From Vigna angularis (lineage: Eukaryota > Streptophyta > Magnoliopsida > Fabales > Fabaceae), in assembly GCF_016808095.1 (NCBI RefSeq), contig NC_068980.1:6420501-6484500 (forward strand): a stretch of DNA of 64,000 nt. Direction: 5' to 3'. This document shows positions 52,481-64,000 of the stretch, piece by piece. Within the stretch, counting starts at the first letter, position 1, and each line of letters begins with the position of its first letter. The notes under the pieces were generated by a model, which was not told the origin of the DNA, ran no database searches, and saw nothing but the letters and a program-made list of their open reading frames with translations. A program made the translations under genes and the position numbers.

Positions 52481-52923
52481 AAAATTGAACATCTACTCTG
52501 TCAACTCCTGGTCTATATAGGCACATATCATGCTCTATACTACATAGGCTCTATACTACATATAGTTTCTTGATGCTTTCACATGCTATACTTGGATATA
52601 TCTGATTCACATTAAATCTCAAGCATTAACCATTTTCAAACTCTTTAAAATTTTTGTATTCAACTGAGCTTTTTTTTCATTTGAATGTGGATACAAAAAG
52701 TAGTCAACCATATGGTATTACCAAGGAAGAGGGCAGGCGATAGTAAAGTAGTGGTATATGATTAATTACCATGATTAGAACGTGTTAGCGAAGAGAAAAG
52801 AAGTGGGAGTGGGAAGGTGATGGATAGATAGATACACTGCTAACTCTACTATTATTCCATTTTCCTTGGCAGTGGCAGAAATACGGATGCATACAGAGGT
52901 TTTGATATATTGGGTTTGCATCC

Positions 52924-53005
52924 TGATACTCCTAATAGGAGAAGGCAGATCCGTAGACGAGTCGTGATACTCGTAATAGGAGAAGGCAGATCCGTAGACG
53001 AATAC
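52924..53005. repeat. 41-bp tandem duplication
   Basis: Two copies of TGATACTC.TAATAGGAGAAG...GATCCGTAGACGA, at 52924 and 52965, in a GC-richer patch. Confidence 0.9.
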
Positions 53006-54772
53006 TGTGTCTACGTTTGACTATCCAATGACCAAACCCTCATCACACTTTCTATGCTACCCCTCCTATGCTATAAATTAACATCACGAAATTTATCACG
53101 AAATTTTTATACACTAATGCCGCATATAGAAACTCTCAAACTCTTTCTTCCACTCACTCCCTGACTAGTCTTACTCAGTACCACTCTTCTCCTTTCTCTT
53201 TTTTCTTTCTCTCCCAACACACCCAGTCACTGGGTCCCTCCTTTTGCATGTCTTTATAATTTTCATTCATGCTCCCACTATGTTATATTGCACATATATT
53301 ATATTCCGTGCACCTACTGATACGTATTTCCATTTTATTAGCTTATAAAGCTACCTGACAACCCCCACTCCTCATTTCTCCCATAACATTCTAACTCTTT
53401 CTTCCCACTGCTTCCTACCTCTTTACATTTCAAAAGTTTATTATTACAGTTCGCACCCATATCATGATGTTAACACTTGTTTCCATTCTAATAATGACTA
53501 TATAGGTAGACTTTTTAATGAAAAAAATAAAGATATAAAAAAACAGTAATTTATACATTTGAATGTGACTATATTTCTTTTTTTTTCTTTTTATAATCAG
53601 AACAAAATAAAAAATTATACTCTTCTTCTTTTTTTGTTGCATAAAAGGTAAGTAGTAGTTTCTCTTAACAAAAATGATGGACTTGAGAGGAAAAAATTAA
53701 GCTAAAATTTGTATACACATTAGTTTATATGAAAAATAGATTCAAGCTAGACAAATTATAATTAACATAAACCATGGTAAAAAAAAATATATTGTTAAAT
53801 TTTTACATCAAACATAACTTTTAATTTTTCATTAGAAACATCAATAAGTGAATAAAGTAAAGCTAAATTTTATAAACACCAACCAGGAGTATTTTTCATC
53901 TAAAAATTAACACCAAATTAAAGAATTAATGAAGATAATATTGTTTACCATCAACTATTGAGTTCAATATTTTGATATGCACAATCTTTAAACACTCAAG
54001 CCCCTAAAAAAGTATTAGAATAATTAATACTTATTATTAAAATAGTTAAAATTATTCATAAATATACTAAATCTTAACTATTAACCTGTTTAAGAAAGAC
54101 TCATACAAATTCATTATAAGAGATACTCAAAAAGCTTGAAACAAAAAAGAGGGTTTATAAATTTATAATGTCGATATATTATTATAGAGTGATTTTGCAT
54201 GAATTTTAGGACAGGTAAAATCATGAAAAAAATAGATTATTAATGAATAATTCATGCGATAATATCTTAAAATTGTTTGATCTTCTAGATTACAATAAGA
54301 TGAAAATAGTATGTGTTAAAAGACTTAAGAAAACAAAAAGAAAAGAAAAAGCTAAATTAGGACTTGTTTATTTTAATTGTTGTAATTAAAATTTAAATTT
54401 GTGAAAGAGTATGTATTTCAAATTGAAGTTGTATTTTTGAAACAAATTACTCTAATTTAAGTTTTTAATAGTTTATTTGATGTATTTTTTTGATCAAATA
54501 TAAATTTTAATTTTATGTTATATTGAATTACATTTATTTTTATATTAAGTGAATGTTGTAAATTGATATTAATTATTACTTTAAACCAATATGTTACATT
54601 TATGATGAATTAAATTAGTATAAGAAAAATAAAACATATACAAGAGAACTAAAATTAACAACCCAAAAAATAATGTTAATCAAATTATGAATAGGATACT
54701 CCTATACAAATTATTCTTAAAGGGAGAATAGGTACTCGATTTTATCGTCCACTACTTAATTTGGATTTCATG
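53006..54772. other. AT-rich intergenic sequence
   Basis: CT-rich at 53140-53240, otherwise AT-rich. No gene supported. Confidence 0.6.
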
Positions 54773-54786
54773 AACATTCCATTCAA

Positions 54787-54975
54787 AACCCTCCAATATC
54801 TAAACATTTTAAGATGGACCTACATTTTGTTCCTGGCAGAGTTCATCAGAAGCAAACTCAGCTAGTTCACATTCCCTCTTGTTTCCAAATAGCAGACGTT
54901 CTCAACAAATCCTTGTCTTCATCATATTTTCATATGGATAGGGATAAACTTATGTGGGGTTTTAGAACCACCATA
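54787..54975 (+). pseudogene. C-terminal end of a copia pol (RNase H tail)
   Basis: The frame reads SKHFKMDLHFVPGRVHQKQ, VHIPSCFQIADVLNKSLSSS, then YFHMDRDKL. This is the conserved end of copia polyproteins (KHIE.D.HFVRE.V...HIPS..QIADI.TK.LS...F...R.KL). The rest of the element is not adjacent. A likely LTR start downstream could not be identified. Confidence 0.8.
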
Positions 54976-55011
54976 AGTTTAAGGTGTGCTTATAAAATCC
55001 CAAATGTTTAA

Positions 55012-57265
55012 GGTGGGACATTAGGTGAGTTTATATATTTATGCATGTAACTATTGGGTCTATTAAGGAGGTTCATTATCACAAACATAATCACATATGA
55101 GAGTCCAATCAAATAAAACATTAACACAATTTTTTATCCAAAACTTTAAAGTAATAGGTTAATGGGTCTTTCACTTTTATATACTGTTCTACTTTTTTAT
55201 TTCTATTCAATGTGAAACTTGGACTCACACTTGAATTCACAACAGTAACAAGTTTATTTGCTTTAAAATTGAAAGAGCCAGCAATTGGAGGGACGAAGTC
55301 CCTTATGATCCTTTAAAGGTTGTCATTGTTTTTAATTGACAAAAAATAACTTTCACATACTTCATGGTTATTTTCTGATGTGGACATTCTGCGTTAGATT
55401 TTTTGGTAATGAAATGAAAATTTATAATCCATTTCTTTATATTTTTCTTGTTAACATTCAAATTATAATGTACTTCTTGATTCTATTGGACATTAAGTCT
55501 AAAAAATGGTAAAAGCAAAACAGGAAAACAAAGAAAGGACAGACAAATAAAGCATTTGAAATATTTTTTTTGCTTGGTTTTAATTAGAATAGTTAAGGAA
55601 CCATACAAAAGTTTAGGGGTTTGGACCTGAAGTTTGAGCTAACAGTATCAATAGCGAAGGAACGATAAAAATGTGAAAAAGAAGAAAAGACAATATTAGA
55701 CATTTTGGTATAAAATTTCAGTCATTTGCTTCCGGTTTGATTTTTTGTTTTTCGATCAAATTTCCATTACACTCTTTAACGAATGCATTATGCATACAAT
55801 GAATTCACATGGATGTAGTTAAATAAATTATCATTGTACTGATAATTTAATGGATGACTTTGGTTGCAGAAATCAACTATCCACAAAGTTCCAGGGTAAA
55901 TCTTCTCCAATTATAGAGAAAGTGTCAGCTAATGTTAATTTGAATTATTCAAAATCATATTCTACATAGTTATTGGAAACTTTTAGCGAAATTAAAAAAT
56001 ATATTGTGTCGATTCAATTCCTTCAGGAATATAATGAATGCACTTTAAGATATTGGGAATTAGTTAGCGCTACCAAGTTTATTTGTCAAAATTGGGGTAC
56101 TTTTGATTATACTTTTGCTTTAGAATTGTGATTATGTGCTCGGTTAAGTTGTGCATGGATATCCTCGAAACGAATATGAACTAGTTAACAAATTCATAGA
56201 TAAGGCTTTGAGTTTAAACAAAAGCTCCTAATTCTTATAGTAGCACCAAATATATAGAGGTAAGACCCTTTCTCAATGGCACCCCTGTTTTCTTAGTATA
56301 TTATGTAGATTGTACACACAAATAGGTCAGAACGTTCAACGTACCTCGTCACAAACGGGATGACGAACTGGCCTACCATTTTTTTTATAATCTTTTCATT
56401 TTATATTTTTTAATTTTGTTTATATATACTTATAATAAATATTAAAAATATATTTAATAATATAAATGTTTTCTAAACTTTTAATTGATTAATTAATATT
56501 TTTAATTAAATAAATTAAAATACTACATTATAATTAATAATTGAACTTAATTTATAAATGTTAATGGTTTAAATTACAATAGTATTCCATATTTACATCT
56601 TTACAAAAGTATAAATATAAAAAATATAATCTTTCAAATTATTTTAATTTTAATTTTTAAGCTAAAAATAAATAAAAGGATTAACTATTTTTTAGTCCTA
56701 AACTAATAAATAATTTTAGTTTTAGTCTTTTTTTTCAAATTTTGATCTAAATAGATTTTTATTATTTCAAAATTTATGAAATCAGTTTTTAATAATTAAC
56801 GACAATATATAGTGTTTTCTTTCACATAACAAACAGTTATCAATATCAACATTTTATTTAGAATTGCCCGTAACAAAGTATTTAATTTAAAAGAAAAAAA
56901 ATATTTTTCCACTTCATGTTCATCTTTCTCAAGCTAGAGCTTCCCCCAAAATCTCCACCACCATAAGATGCTTCTTCTCCCTCTATGAGTTCATGATATT
57001 TGTCCTCCACTTTTATCAACAACCCTCATCCTCTCCTTGCCTCCATACCCTCCATTTCAACACACACAAAAAAACATGTTATAATATATTATTATTATAT
57101 TGCAAAATATGAAAACGTGGTTGCAACGTTAGTATTTGGCAACGTTAAAATTCATTTCATAATTGCTAACGTTAACTTTTTAATAACAACGTTCAAATAA
57201 TTAATTGGTGCAACGTTAACATTTTAATGGTTTTTAATTTTTTTTATTTATTTGATTCTTTCCTA
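55012..57265. other. AT-rich intergenic sequence with AACGTT cluster
   Basis: No gene supported. 56690-56830 has alternating AGTCCTAAACTAA / TTTTAGTTTTAGTC strings like the terminal repeats of some plant DNA elements, but no partner end was found. At 57125-57217 the motif AACGTT occurs five times in under 100 bases. Confidence 0.55.
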
Positions 57266-57621
57266 ACTCTATAAATAGAAAACTCTTCCTTCATTTCAAG
57301 ATACACCAAAAATCAATCTTCTCTCATTCTCTTCTCTTTTAAGTTTCATCCTTTGTCTCTTTCTTTCTAAAAATATTTTGGGTTGTTCTTATGCTCTGTT
57401 TAGAGTTCTTTACTAGTTCTGAGATTCTCAGACATTCTCAGAAGTTCCTGTTGTATCCTGAGGAACTTGAGCAACACACCGCGGATAAGTCCTTAAAGAC
57501 AATAACTCTACATATCTCAAGAAATACCTTTTTGTCAGCTTTTTTCAACAAAACATTCATCCACCTCCAATTTCAAACAACCCTTCCACTCAATTCACGG
57601 GAGTTTCTTATCTCCTTCTAA
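57266..57621 (+). other. TATA box with downstream unidentified ORF
   Basis: CTCTATAAATAGAAAAC at about 57268 is an excellent TATA context, followed by a CT-rich leader (57310-57370) and an ATG at 57391 opening 76 codons with no recognised domain. It could be a small gene, an LTR-derived promoter or a remnant. The protein looks unremarkable and I do not claim function. Confidence 0.3.
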
Positions 57622-57969
57622 CTCCATCTCCATCATTTCTCTTCTCAGACTAAATCAGATTTATTTTAACATTTATATTTGTAAATAAAATTTATAATTA
57701 ATTTATCTTTAAAAAATAATTTATGTTTTTTAATTACATGTATTTCTCTTTAAACTAAAAGAGATCAACGGAAGCAACTCTTTTTCGAATATGTAACATA
57801 GATATACTTAGATATTCAAATTTGAAAGTACTTAATAAATTAGAATAATCATGTCATTCTTTTATTTGAGACTGCTAAATATATATGAAATTTGATATAT
57901 TTTTTTCTCTTTCTCTCCCTATCCTCATTCTAATTATGAATGAGATAAACTACATTATTTTATGTTAAC

Positions 57970-58272
57970 TTAATGTAAAGTAAAAGTAGATTCATGCACT
58001 AACCCCAGCACAAATATCATAATAATAAATAATAATAATAAGATGTTATATTGAATAGTAAATAAATAAAAATTAAATGATTGAATATTTAAGAAAAATA
58101 ATCGTACTGATAAATTATAATACAACTTGATATTAAACTTAAATAAAGAAAACATAAATGAATGAATAGTTAAGAAGAACAATCAGCACACTGATAAACT
58201 TTTATATTAAATTAAAAAACATTGAATCTTTAAGACAAAGAATCGTGCTAACATGAGTTTGAATTCAAACTC
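57970..58272. repeat. Degenerate tandem array of about 75-100 bp units
   Basis: Three imperfect copies of a unit containing TTTAAGA.AAA.AATCGT and CTGATAAA.TT, ending in the perfect 18-bp palindrome GAGTTTGAATTCAAACTC (58255-58272). Confidence 0.5.
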
Positions 58273-58595
58273 AATCTTTCGCATCTTTGAAAGTTCCATG
58301 CACTAATTTTAGTTGCAAGCCGGCGTTTTCTAGCTCACTCTGCAAGTTGGGTCCAAAATAAAAATAAATAAATAAATATTATCATTCATGCATATTATTT
58401 ATTCAATGCTATTCATTTACGTGGGCAGCACCAACTTTGAAACTTTTTTTGTAGATCTCTTCCTCCTTTGAAAATACATCACTATCAAAATCAACACATC
58501 AAACTGAACCATACAAGCCGCCAACGTTAACAAGTGGCCTCCAACTTCATTCGTAGCACCATTTGACATCACTCAACAAAATATATTAATTGATA

Positions 58596-58877
58596 TTTGT
58601 AAATAAAGTAATGATAAGATGATGTACTTTTAAATTCTTTCGATATATATAATATAAAAGTAAAATAGTTATAAAAGAGTAAGTTTTTATATTTTTTTTA
58701 AGAATATAAAAAAAATATTAAATAAATATAAAAAAATTTGTAAATAAAGTAATGATAAGATGATGTACTTTTAAATTCTTTCGATATATATAATATAAAA
58801 GTAAAATAGTTATAAAAGAGTAAGTTTTTATATTTTTTTTAAGAATATAAAAAAAATATTAAAAAAATATAAAAAAA
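58596..58877. repeat. 141-bp tandem duplication
   Basis: Two almost identical copies (58596-58736 and 58737-58877) beginning TTTGTAAATAAAGTAATGAT. Very recent, as almost no differences are visible. It lies about 0.5-0.8 kb upstream of the PUB-type gene's promoter. Confidence 0.93.
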
Positions 58878-58993
58878 TTTATGTGTACGAAAGTATATTT
58901 TTCTTATAGAGTAATGTTTAACCAATGTTCATCCTAAAGAGTAATGTTTAACCAATGGAATAAAAAACTGTAAAACCTAATAATGTTTAACCT

Positions 58994-58997
<4 letters not shown>

Positions 58998-59089
<92 letters not shown>
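58998..59089. repeat. (AT)n microsatellite upstream of the U-box gene
   Basis: About 92 bp of AT dinucleotide, 0.3 kb before the TATA box at 59384. Confidence 0.95.
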
Positions 59090-59092
<3 letters not shown>

Positions 59093-59305
59093 TGTGTGTG
59101 TATATTTGTCTTTTTATGATTTATTCATATTATTTCAAGAAATCTGTTAAGGAATAATTTTTATTAAACTTTTAAATAGTATTTAGTTTCATTTAGTAAT
59201 GATTTAAAACTATATAAAATATAGTTTCTAGGGAGAAAGGCAAAATGTCCATGCGTCTAAAATTCGACCGTCATAGTGTAGTTTTTCAAACCATTACTGC
59301 CAGGT

Positions 59306-59394
59306 TTGACCACTCAACGCACCATTGAAAATGTTCTGGCATCTAGACTAGTAAAAGCAAGGAAAATTAAACACATACCAAACCTATATAAATA
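59306..59394 (+). promoter_or_regulatory. Promoter of the U-box gene: W-box and TATA box
   Basis: TTGACC at 59306-59311 is a W-box (WRKY site) in a GC-richer proximal region. CTATATAAATA at 59384-59394 is a strong TATA box, putting the start near 59420 and the leader at about 275 bases. A W-box suits the pathogen- and stress-induced expression known for PUB22/23/24 genes, but one site alone is weak evidence. Confidence 0.55.
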
Positions 59395-59498
59395 TATGTA
59401 TACAACTATATAGAGAGAGACAGATAGATATACAATATAACATAACACAGTCATCAAGTTTCACCCACACAAAAAGCACAGTCATCAAAAAGTGTCTA

Positions 59499-59531
59499 AT
59501 GCTGTGCTGGCCAACACATATCGACAACTAG
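59499..59531 (+). promoter_or_regulatory. Short upstream ORF in the U-box gene leader
   Basis: ATG at 59499 opens ten codons ending in TAG at 59529-59531, 163 bases before the main start. It could dampen translation if recognised. Confidence 0.35.
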
Positions 59532-59694
59532 CTAGAGATAATCATTCATTCTGAACTTTATATTCAACAGAGCCGATTTGTCTTACCCAAGAAAACAAAC
59601 CCTTTTCTTCTTCTACTTCCTTTTATTTCTTCAAGTATCAATATATCAGAGAGAAAGAAACATCACATTTTTTAGGCTGTGTGTCTGATATACC

Positions 59695-60936
59695 ATGACA
59701 GAAATTGAAATTCCTCAGTTTTTTGCTTGTCCCATTTCGCTTCAGATCATGAAGGACCCTGTGGCAACCGTTACGGGCATAACCTACGACAGAGAAAGCA
59801 TAGAATACTGGTTGTTGAAAGCCAAAGATTGCACGTGTCCAATCACAAAGCAACCATTGCCGCGAAACGCAGAGTTCTTAACCCCAAACCACACGCTTCG
59901 GAGGCTAATCCAAGCGTGGTGTTCAGCGAATGAAGCATACGGTGTTGATCAGATTCCGACACCGAAATCCCCTCTTAGCAATGCCGACGTTGAGAAGCTC
60001 GTGAAGGATCTCGAAGTTCCTCCACGCTTTCAAAACGCAATGGAGAAGTTGCATAACCTTGCAGTAGAGAACGAGAGAAACAGGAGGTGTATGGCTTCAG
60101 TGGGTGTTGCAGAAGCTATGGTGCACGTGATCACAAAGAGTTTCAAGCAGGGAAAAACGACGTCGTGCGTTGAGGAGGCTCTGAGGATTCTTCGTTTGCT
60201 TTGGAGCAGTGCCAATGTGGTGGACAGTAACCACATGAAGCGCTTGGTACGTCATAACTTTGACTTTCTGAACTCCTTGACGTGGGTTTTGCAGCTTCAA
60301 ACTAAGAACAACATCAAGGTAATAAACGAAGCATTACCTTTATTGAAATTGACAATTGAAGCTAAAGATTCAACCCCTTTAGGGAACTTAGGGCTTGAAT
60401 TCTTCAGAGTGGTTGTGAATGTGATGAAAAATAGAGAACTCTCTCAGCAAGCTATTAAATCTGCACTGCATGTGCTCATAGAAACGTGTCCTTTGGGGAG
60501 AAATAGAACGAAGATAGTTGAAGCAGGTGCGGTGCAGGATCTCGTTGAACTTGCGCTTGAAAAACCAGAAAAGAATCTAACAGAACTGGTATTCATCCTT
60601 TTGGCGCATCTGTGTTCTTGTGCTGATGGGAGAGACCAGTTTCTGCAGCATGCTGCAGGCCTTGCTGTGGTTTCAAAAAGGATCCTTAGGGTTTCTCCAA
60701 CCACCGATGATCGAGCTCTTCATATATTTTCCTTGATTTCAAAGTTTTCAGCGTCTAATGAAGTCGTGCAAGAGATGCTGAGGGTTGGTGCTGTGTCAAA
60801 GCTTTGCATGGTGCTGCAAGCAGCTTGTGCTTCCCATTTGAAAGAAAAGGCAAGAGGTGTACTTAGGCTACACTCCAAAACATGGAACAATTCTCCCTGT
60901 ATTCAAGTATATTTGTTAACCAGATTCCAAAGGTGA
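59695..60936 (+). CDS. U-box E3 ubiquitin ligase, PUB22/23/24-type
   Basis: A single uninterrupted exon of 413 residues. The U-box spans about residues 5-80: IPQFFACPISLQIMKDPV, the GITYDRESIEYWL block, CPITKQPLP and LTPNHTLRRLIQAW, all matching class members such as Arabidopsis PUB22-PUB24. The remainder (about 95-405) is a helical ARM-type region that would bind substrates, ending SPCIQVYLLTRFQR. These cytosolic enzymes bring E2-ubiquitin to targets; in Arabidopsis PUB22/23/24 restrain immune signalling and drought response. The intronless structure and length of 410-450 fit the group. The start is supported by the conserved IEIPQFF close behind the ATG. No lesion is seen. The exact orthologue (22, 23 or 24) cannot be told from one sequence, so no symbol is given. 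Confidence 0.95.
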   Translation: MTEIEIPQFFACPISLQIMKDPVATVTGITYDRESIEYWLLKAKDCTCPITKQPLPRNAEFLTPNHTLRRLIQAWCSANEAYGVDQIPTPKSPLSNADVEKLVKDLEVPPRFQNAMEKLHNLAVENERNRRCMASVGVAEAMVHVITKSFKQGKTTSCVEEALRILRLLWSSANVVDSNHMKRLVRHNFDFLNSLTWVLQLQTKNNIKVINEALPLLKLTIEAKDSTPLGNLGLEFFRVVVNVMKNRELSQQAIKSALHVLIETCPLGRNRTKIVEAGAVQDLVELALEKPEKNLTELVFILLAHLCSCADGRDQFLQHAAGLAVVSKRILRVSPTTDDRALHIFSLISKFSASNEVVQEMLRVGAVSKLCMVLQAACASHLKEKARGVLRLHSKTWNNSPCIQVYLLTRFQR

Positions 60937-63900
60937 TTGATAATTGAAGCTCCAAATCCTTTTTTGTTCTCAAAAGTATTTCTGGGCTGTTTTCATACCC
61001 TTTATTCCGCCCTTATAATCTATATACATAGCTTGTATCAAGTCAATTGTGTACATATTTTGAATGGATCATTTGTGGTAACCCAGTTTAATTGTAGAAT
61101 GATACATCATTTTTGGAACAAATTTTGAACGGTTATCAAATTCTGGTGACCTTAATGAATGCAACATAAGAATGTTTAATAGTTGTTGGAGATTAGTATG
61201 GAAGTGTTGTTATCTGATTAGTATATACTGGGAATCCGTGTTATTATTAGAATTGAAACCTCTTTGAGTAATTTCTTTTGGATTGATCTCATACGGAATG
61301 TTGTATAAGTAGGTATGGTTTAGTTGGTCCTTTGATGCATGTAAAGTTCAGAGTAAGCTATCTGAATCTGATGTCTTAGGATCTGGGATGCTCTTGTAGC
61401 AAACATTAGTTCATTTCTGAACTATAAGATACTAACAATGATACATGACATAATTTAGTCGGAATCATAATGGTTCACATATCCAATAATTTATGTTATG
61501 TGGTCATAGGTAGTAATTGGATACAGTTGCGGTTGTGACTTTTCTGTTTAAAGGGGACTATTCATTGATTATGTTAAGGGCGGTTTATGGGAAGCCGACA
61601 ACTATGACAGAAATGGTGGCTAAAGTTAACTTGGTTGGATTGTTTGGAAGATAGAACCAAAATGTCACTCTAATATTCATCGATAATGCGGTGGCATTTT
61701 TACATGTGTTTTAATTATTTGATCTCTTATCTTGGAGTGGTTCTGGCGCGTTTCTAATGCAGGGATTCTAATTGTGAATTTAAATTTTACATTAATAAAA
61801 ATGAAAAAATAAAATGTTATATAAGATTGAAGATTTATTAATTTATTGTTTTTAAAATTTTGAATAGAAAATAGTATTAATTTATACCTCTTCCTCAATG
61901 TAATATTATATTTATACCTCTTCCTCAATGACCCAACACCTACTCTTGTACTTTCTTAAAATCACAACATAAGGAAAATGGTATGATGCATTTGTAAATT
62001 TTCGATTCTAAAACTAACTTTGATCTTATTTAACCTAATTAACTAACATAAATCAAAAATTGAATTATACTAGATATTTTGGACTCTTTTAAGATTTTTT
62101 GTATTATCACAACCAATCTAAATATATCCTTGATTGTAATATTGTAATTCATCTAGAAAATAAACATGTGTCATTCATTATACAAATTACATTTACTGAT
62201 AAAAAAAGTATTCAGATATTCCTTAATTATTATTATTAGAGCATAAATATATTAAGATAAATAAAGAAAAATGTGGTCTACGTTATTGGGCTATTTTTTT
62301 ATCTAACTATCTAATAATTTAAATAGGCTTATATATGGATGGTTCCATTTTATAAAATGAAAAAATTACATATATTCTTGTAAGTGTAAAAATATTGCAT
62401 GAAGTTAAAACATATTATACTATGTGTAAATAGATTAATTGTATGGGCAGAATATTTGAAAGAAGATTGAGTAAAACATCAAATAGCTTGAATCAATTTT
62501 AATGGCTCTTATTCGATTGCAATTCTGAGGCTGGTGTTTCGTAGACAAACTCAAACGTTTGTTGACTTTATATAGTCTTATCTCTCGTCTATGCTGCATA
62601 CTTCATCTGCAGGTAGCAGTTGCTTCAAATATTAAGAACCACTATTTAATTTATTAATTAATTCTTTATATAACAAATATAAATATCCATTTTCTATATA
62701 TATACATAGTTATTTGTGTGTGTGTTCCCTTACCACATATATACATGATCAAGGAAAGGCTGGAAATAAAATTTTAAAAAGGTTCTTCATTTAATTAAAA
62801 GGGTGTGAGATGATATATATTTTCAGTATGTGCAATAAATTTAGAATAAATGATTTTTTATTTTAAAGGTCTACAAATATTGTTAAATAAAAATTCTAGT
62901 TAGCACTTAGTATTTAATTTCCGAATGAAAAAATTGGCCCCATTTAGAAATATACAGCTACGTACGTACTGCCTTGATCTTATAAAGTCCCATTATATTT
63001 TTTGCAAATGTTGTTTTATTCATTATACCTAATGAGAATTAGATTAAATAACACGTTAATTATTTTCTCAAACGAATCCAACTTTAACTAAGATTACATA
63101 ATATACAATGCAAAAAGTTTATTTGATATTTTATCTTAAAAAAAATTATTTTATCACATAATTATGTACTGCGTAATATTTCCGTTACTTTCTAATTATT
63201 ACATCATATTATAAATATTTGTTTTGTGATAAAAAATTTAATAAATCATTTTTTTAAAATTAATCAACCCTTTATATTGAGTTTGATTGCTAAATAAACA
63301 AAAATAATAAACTTCATTCAATCCAACTCAATTTATGATATAATTAAGTAATTTTTCAAAAACAACTTCTCAAAGAAAATTTATTATAAAACTAATAAAA
63401 TTAATTTTTTATATAAGATAAAATTGGTTTATGTACAAATTAAAAGTCAACAAAATTAAAAGGACGACTGTATATACAAACTAACTAATACATAATTTAT
63501 CGTAAAATTATTTTTATTTTTTCTTTTAAAAGCTCCTCTTAGAATAAACTCTAACTTTATTTAAATTAAATCAAAGATTCGATTAGACTAAACCTGAGCC
63601 AGATAATTTAAACCTCTAATTTTCACTAGAAATTGTGAGTTATAAAGTCAAATTTGCAATAAATGATGATGTCGCCTCCATACGAGATAAGTTAGGTTTG
63701 ATCCAAATTTTTTATCTTTAAAAATGAAAAGTTAGATTAAAAAAAAGCTTACTTTTGAAAACATTTTCATAAAAAAGTTAAGCATTTTTTATTTCCTCAA
63801 ATTTGTCAAAATCAACAATAACTATTAACTATGTTATCACATAAATAGCAAATAATTACTTCATTAACTATTGAAATGATCTCGAATCTCAAAATTTCAT

Positions 63901-64000
63901 TAAATGAATGTCTTATTTGGTTTATTTTAAGAATTGTGATTTTTTTCTATACGCGAAATAATTCTATTGATTAAGTTTTTATCATATAAAAATAATTTAT
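60937..64000. other. 3' flank and AT-rich intergenic sequence
   Basis: The first 0.3 kb is the likely 3' untranslated region of the U-box gene. The rest holds a short duplication (TTTATACCTCTTCCTCAATG at about 61882 and 61912) and otherwise AT-rich sequence without a supported gene. ORFs 60937-61128 and 61677-61928 are incidental. Confidence 0.6.

Noticed and set aside
60444..60704. Minus-strand ORFs inside the U-box gene
   Set aside because: Shadows of the intact 413-residue coding sequence.

Overview
The window is plant nuclear DNA. It is strongly AT-rich, has intron-containing genes with GT..AG borders, and carries plant-type LTR retrotransposons, CACTA-like and hAT-like DNA elements and very long (AT)n arrays. 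The style of the repeats and proteins suggests a dicot, most likely a papilionoid legume (a Vigna/Phaseolus/Glycine-type genome). That assignment is an inference, because nothing here fixes the species. Gene density is low: only two genes look intact.

Layout. 1-526 is the right-hand end of a CACTA-type transposon. 1116-8622 is a complete, recently inserted LTR element on the minus strand. It has 2.2-kb LTRs, a primer-binding site, a polypurine tract and a 5-bp target duplication, but no recognisable gag or pol, so it is non-autonomous. 9821-10472 is a short hAT-like element. 10.5-24.7 kb is mostly AT-rich intergenic DNA, with a GC-rich motif-dense island at 13.3-13.7 kb and a weak microRNA-like hairpin at 18.54-18.64 kb. 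25602-29391 is a four-exon BEL1-like homeodomain (TALE) transcription factor gene with a probable 5' leader intron and an upstream ORF. 30.3-31.1 kb holds a decayed CACTA-like repeat. 33.5-37 kb is a GC-richer patch with a frameshifted first exon resembling EXECUTER (a chloroplast singlet-oxygen signalling protein) and a spliced-looking, probably non-coding transcription unit.

39.7-49.6 kb is a retrotransposon graveyard: a 3'-truncated Ty3/gypsy element (minus), a decayed Ty1/copia relic (minus), and a heavily rearranged Ty1/copia element. The last has inverted LTRs, a third LTR fragment, an inserted gypsy-type LTR and an inserted Cassandra-like sequence containing a 5S-rRNA-like segment, and it is flanked by a 0.46-kb direct repeat. 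49.7-50.7 kb is a tandemly duplicated pseudogene of a NET/KIP1-like actin-binding (NAB-domain) protein. 52-55 kb carries more copia fragments. 59695-60936 is an intact, intronless U-box E3 ubiquitin ligase gene of the PUB22/23/24 type with a TATA box and a W-box. The rest, to 64 kb, is AT-rich and shows no gene.

The two intact genes, a developmental transcription factor and a stress/immunity ubiquitin ligase, are 30 kb apart. Nothing in the sequence suggests that they work together. The most unusual features are the mosaic copia locus with its nested 5S-like insertion and the palindrome clusters inside the retroelements.
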